Below are positions 33,029 through 34,035 of a stretch of 34,035 bases of DNA, in pieces; within the stretch, counting starts at the first letter, position 1, and every line of letters starts with the position of its first letter. Source of the stretch: Thermobifida cellulosilytica TB100 (GTDB lineage: Bacteria; Actinomycetota; Actinomycetes; Streptosporangiales; Streptosporangiaceae); assembly GCF_001517975.1 (NCBI RefSeq), contig NZ_KQ950181.1, positions 805,430-839,464 of the forward strand. The letters run 5' to 3'. A program made the position numbers and the translations under genes. The notes beneath the pieces were generated by a model. The model was not told the DNA's origin and did not search any database. It saw only the letters and a list, made by a program, of their open reading frames with translations.

Positions 33029-33597
33029 CACCGGCCCGGCCGGGGAAGGGCAGCCGCCCCCTCCTTCCCCACAACAGCCCTCCCCCGTCCGGGCCTCCCC
33101 CCCCGCCGGGGACCCGCCCGACGGCCCGGCCCGAGGAGAGGCATCCCCATGCCTGTGGGGTCCCCGGCCGCTGCCGGGTGGCGGGTTCCTGGATGGCGGC
33201 GCTGCGGAGAGCCGGCACCCCCTCAGGTGCCGCAGCGGCGGCCAAGGCTGCCGCGCCTCCCGGCCGAAGCAGACCAGACGGTTCAGCGCCACATCGGCCC
33301 CGACCGGGCCACGGCCCCGGCACCGCCCTCGTCTCCCATGGTTCTAGGGGCAGAACAGGCAGGTGCTCTGTCCCTAGGACCATGATCGTCAAGGCCACGC
33401 CGGTGGTCGGCCGTGGAGTTCGACAGGAAGAGGACTTCCGGCCGGTTCTGCGGTCCAGCAGGCGCCTCGGACAGCAGACAGGACACGGGCGACCAGGCAG
33501 ATACTGTGCATTTCCGGACGGCTGAGTGCACTTGCCCAGGTTTTCGCAAGTGAATGAAAATCACCTGGACCGCTGATAAAGTCCCAGTTCGTCAAGG
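33029..33597. other. Gene-free stretch with a long stem-loop and a leader-like segment
   Basis: No convincing gene. A 78-codon frame at 33149-33385 is Pro/Arg-rich and looks accidental. Small inverted repeats occur (for example GGCACC/GGTGCC at 33214-33231). From about 33480 composition becomes less GC-rich; CACTTGC/GCAAGTG at 33529-33552 forms a hairpin just before a CRISPR-like repeat. Confidence 0.5.
33338..33383. repeat. 17-bp inverted repeat / RNA stem-loop
   Basis: Arms 33338-33354 and 33367-33383 with a 12-base loop; two DNA mismatches become G-U pairs in plus-strand RNA, giving a continuous 17-bp helix. No T-run follows. Could be a structured RNA, a strong terminator-like element or the relic of a small mobile element. 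Confidence 0.6.
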
Positions 33598-33625
33598 GTG
33601 CCCCGCGCATGCGGGGGGTGGTCTG
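33598..33625 (+). CRISPR. Orphan type I-E-like repeat behind a leader-like sequence
   Basis: Bases 33598-33625 contain the palindrome CCCCGCGCATGCGGGG flanked by GTG and GGTGGTCTG, close to actinomycete type I-E repeats (GTGCTCCCCGCGC... type, from memory). The preceding segment GCTGATAAAGTCCCAG resembles I-E leader ends. No second copy follows, so this would be a decayed or never-expanded array. Confidence 0.45.
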
Positions 33626-33847
33626 TGAGCGTCTTTTGAGTGAGATCGGTATGGGCGTCGGGCGGAGGATCCGTGTGGTGTCTGACCGCGCGATCGCCTC
33701 GCGGACGTCGGCGGCTTCCTTGTCCATGGGCAGGGTCATGGGGGCTATCCACACGCTTCCTGTCGGCGTCGAGTCTCGCCGCCACACCGTGGGAGTCGGC
33801 AGGCCAACCTCTAATGGCATCCTGTGAACAGGACGGATGAACTCTGG

Positions 33848-33897
33848 TTTTCAGCGACACGCCGGGGTCTGGTGCACGACCGGAGGTTCGCTGAAAA
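33848..33897. repeat. Inverted repeat in the presumed CRISPR leader
   Basis: Perfect 10-bp arms TTTTCAGCGA (33848-33857) and TCGCTGAAAA (33888-33897), 54 bp before the first repeat of the downstream array. Possibly a leader element recognised during spacer integration. Confidence 0.5.
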
Positions 33898-33951
33898 AAG
33901 CCGCCGGAACCGGCACCCGGGGTGGGGCGTGGCCAGCGACTTTACCCTCGG

Positions 33952-34035
33952 GTCCTCATCGCCCCTACGAGGGGCAGCAACACGTGACGCGCCGCCTGTC
34001 CGGCATGGGCAAGGACGGTCCTCATCGCCCCTACG
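33952..34035 (+). CRISPR. Start of a CRISPR array with a 30-bp repeat (runs off the window)
   Basis: One full 30-bp repeat at 33952-33981 beginning GTCCTCATCG and ending GCAAC, a 36-bp spacer at 33982-34017, then the first 18 bases of the next copy, identical, at 34018-34035. The repeat holds a hairpin GCCCCT-ACG-AGGGGC. A 30+36 geometry and a GCAAC end fit a type I or III array transcribed left to right, but no cas gene is in view to decide. The leader would be on the left. Confidence 0.85.

Noticed and set aside
33149-33385. 78-codon plus-strand frame after the GAF regulator gene
   Set aside because: Pro/Arg/Ala-rich, weak ribosome spacing, and it ends inside the long stem-loop.
33389-33820. 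143-codon minus-strand frame near the CRISPR features
   Set aside because: Composition is less odd than the other shadows, but it crosses the leader-like segment and the I-E-like repeat, has no good ribosome site, and I recognise no family.

Overview
The window is very GC-rich (roughly 70% or more in the genes), uses GTG starts often, and has strong GC-third-position bias, many GTGA stop/start overlaps and a DtxR/IdeR-type iron box. This points to a high-GC actinomycete. A Nocardiopsis-like or related genus is a guess from overall character only.

Region 1 (1-19660) is a roughly 20 kb organosulfur-scavenging island. It has four transcription units. (a) Minus, 3629 to <1: SsuD-like monooxygenase, SsuC-like permease, SsuA-like lipoprotein, SsuB-like ATPase (cut by the window). 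(b) Minus, 11747 to 3698: monooxygenase, binding lipoprotein, permease, ATPase, a DszB-like desulfinase, a binding-protein-like protein with no signal peptide, and two more flavin monooxygenases. (c) Plus, 12884 to 15699: winged-helix regulator, SsuD, SsuE/MsuE-type FMN reductase, HpaC/DszD-type flavin reductase. (d) Plus, 15851 to 19660: SfnG-like dimethylsulfone monooxygenase, DszC-like monooxygenase, SfnB-like oxidoreductase. An IclR-family gene lies between (b) and (c), and a MarR/GbsR-like gene follows (d). Together these genes would import sulfonates and similar compounds, supply reduced flavin and cleave C-S bonds in the cytosol to release sulfite. Each of the four units is preceded by the same 17-bp palindrome (YCNACT-N5-RGTAGR), so they probably form one regulon.

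Region 2 (20221-24400) is an iron-siderophore ABC importer (lipoprotein, two FecCD permeases, ATPase) on the minus strand behind an iron box.

Region 3 (24604-33028) is an alcohol/aldehyde module. It holds an ADH-A-like dehydrogenase that has lost two of its three catalytic zinc ligands, preceded by a coupled 40-codon frame; an intact AdhP-like dehydrogenase; an XRE regulator; a small zinc-ribbon protein; aldehyde dehydrogenase plus DUF779; and a GAF-domain activator with a SARP-like C-terminus. The adhP-like and aldehyde dehydrogenase promoters share one architecture: two GCAAC repeats 11 bp apart, then a TAGYGT -10.

Region 4 (33029-34035) has no convincing gene. It holds a long stem-loop, an orphan type I-E-like CRISPR repeat behind a leader-like segment, and the start of a second CRISPR array with a different 30-bp repeat, which runs off the window.
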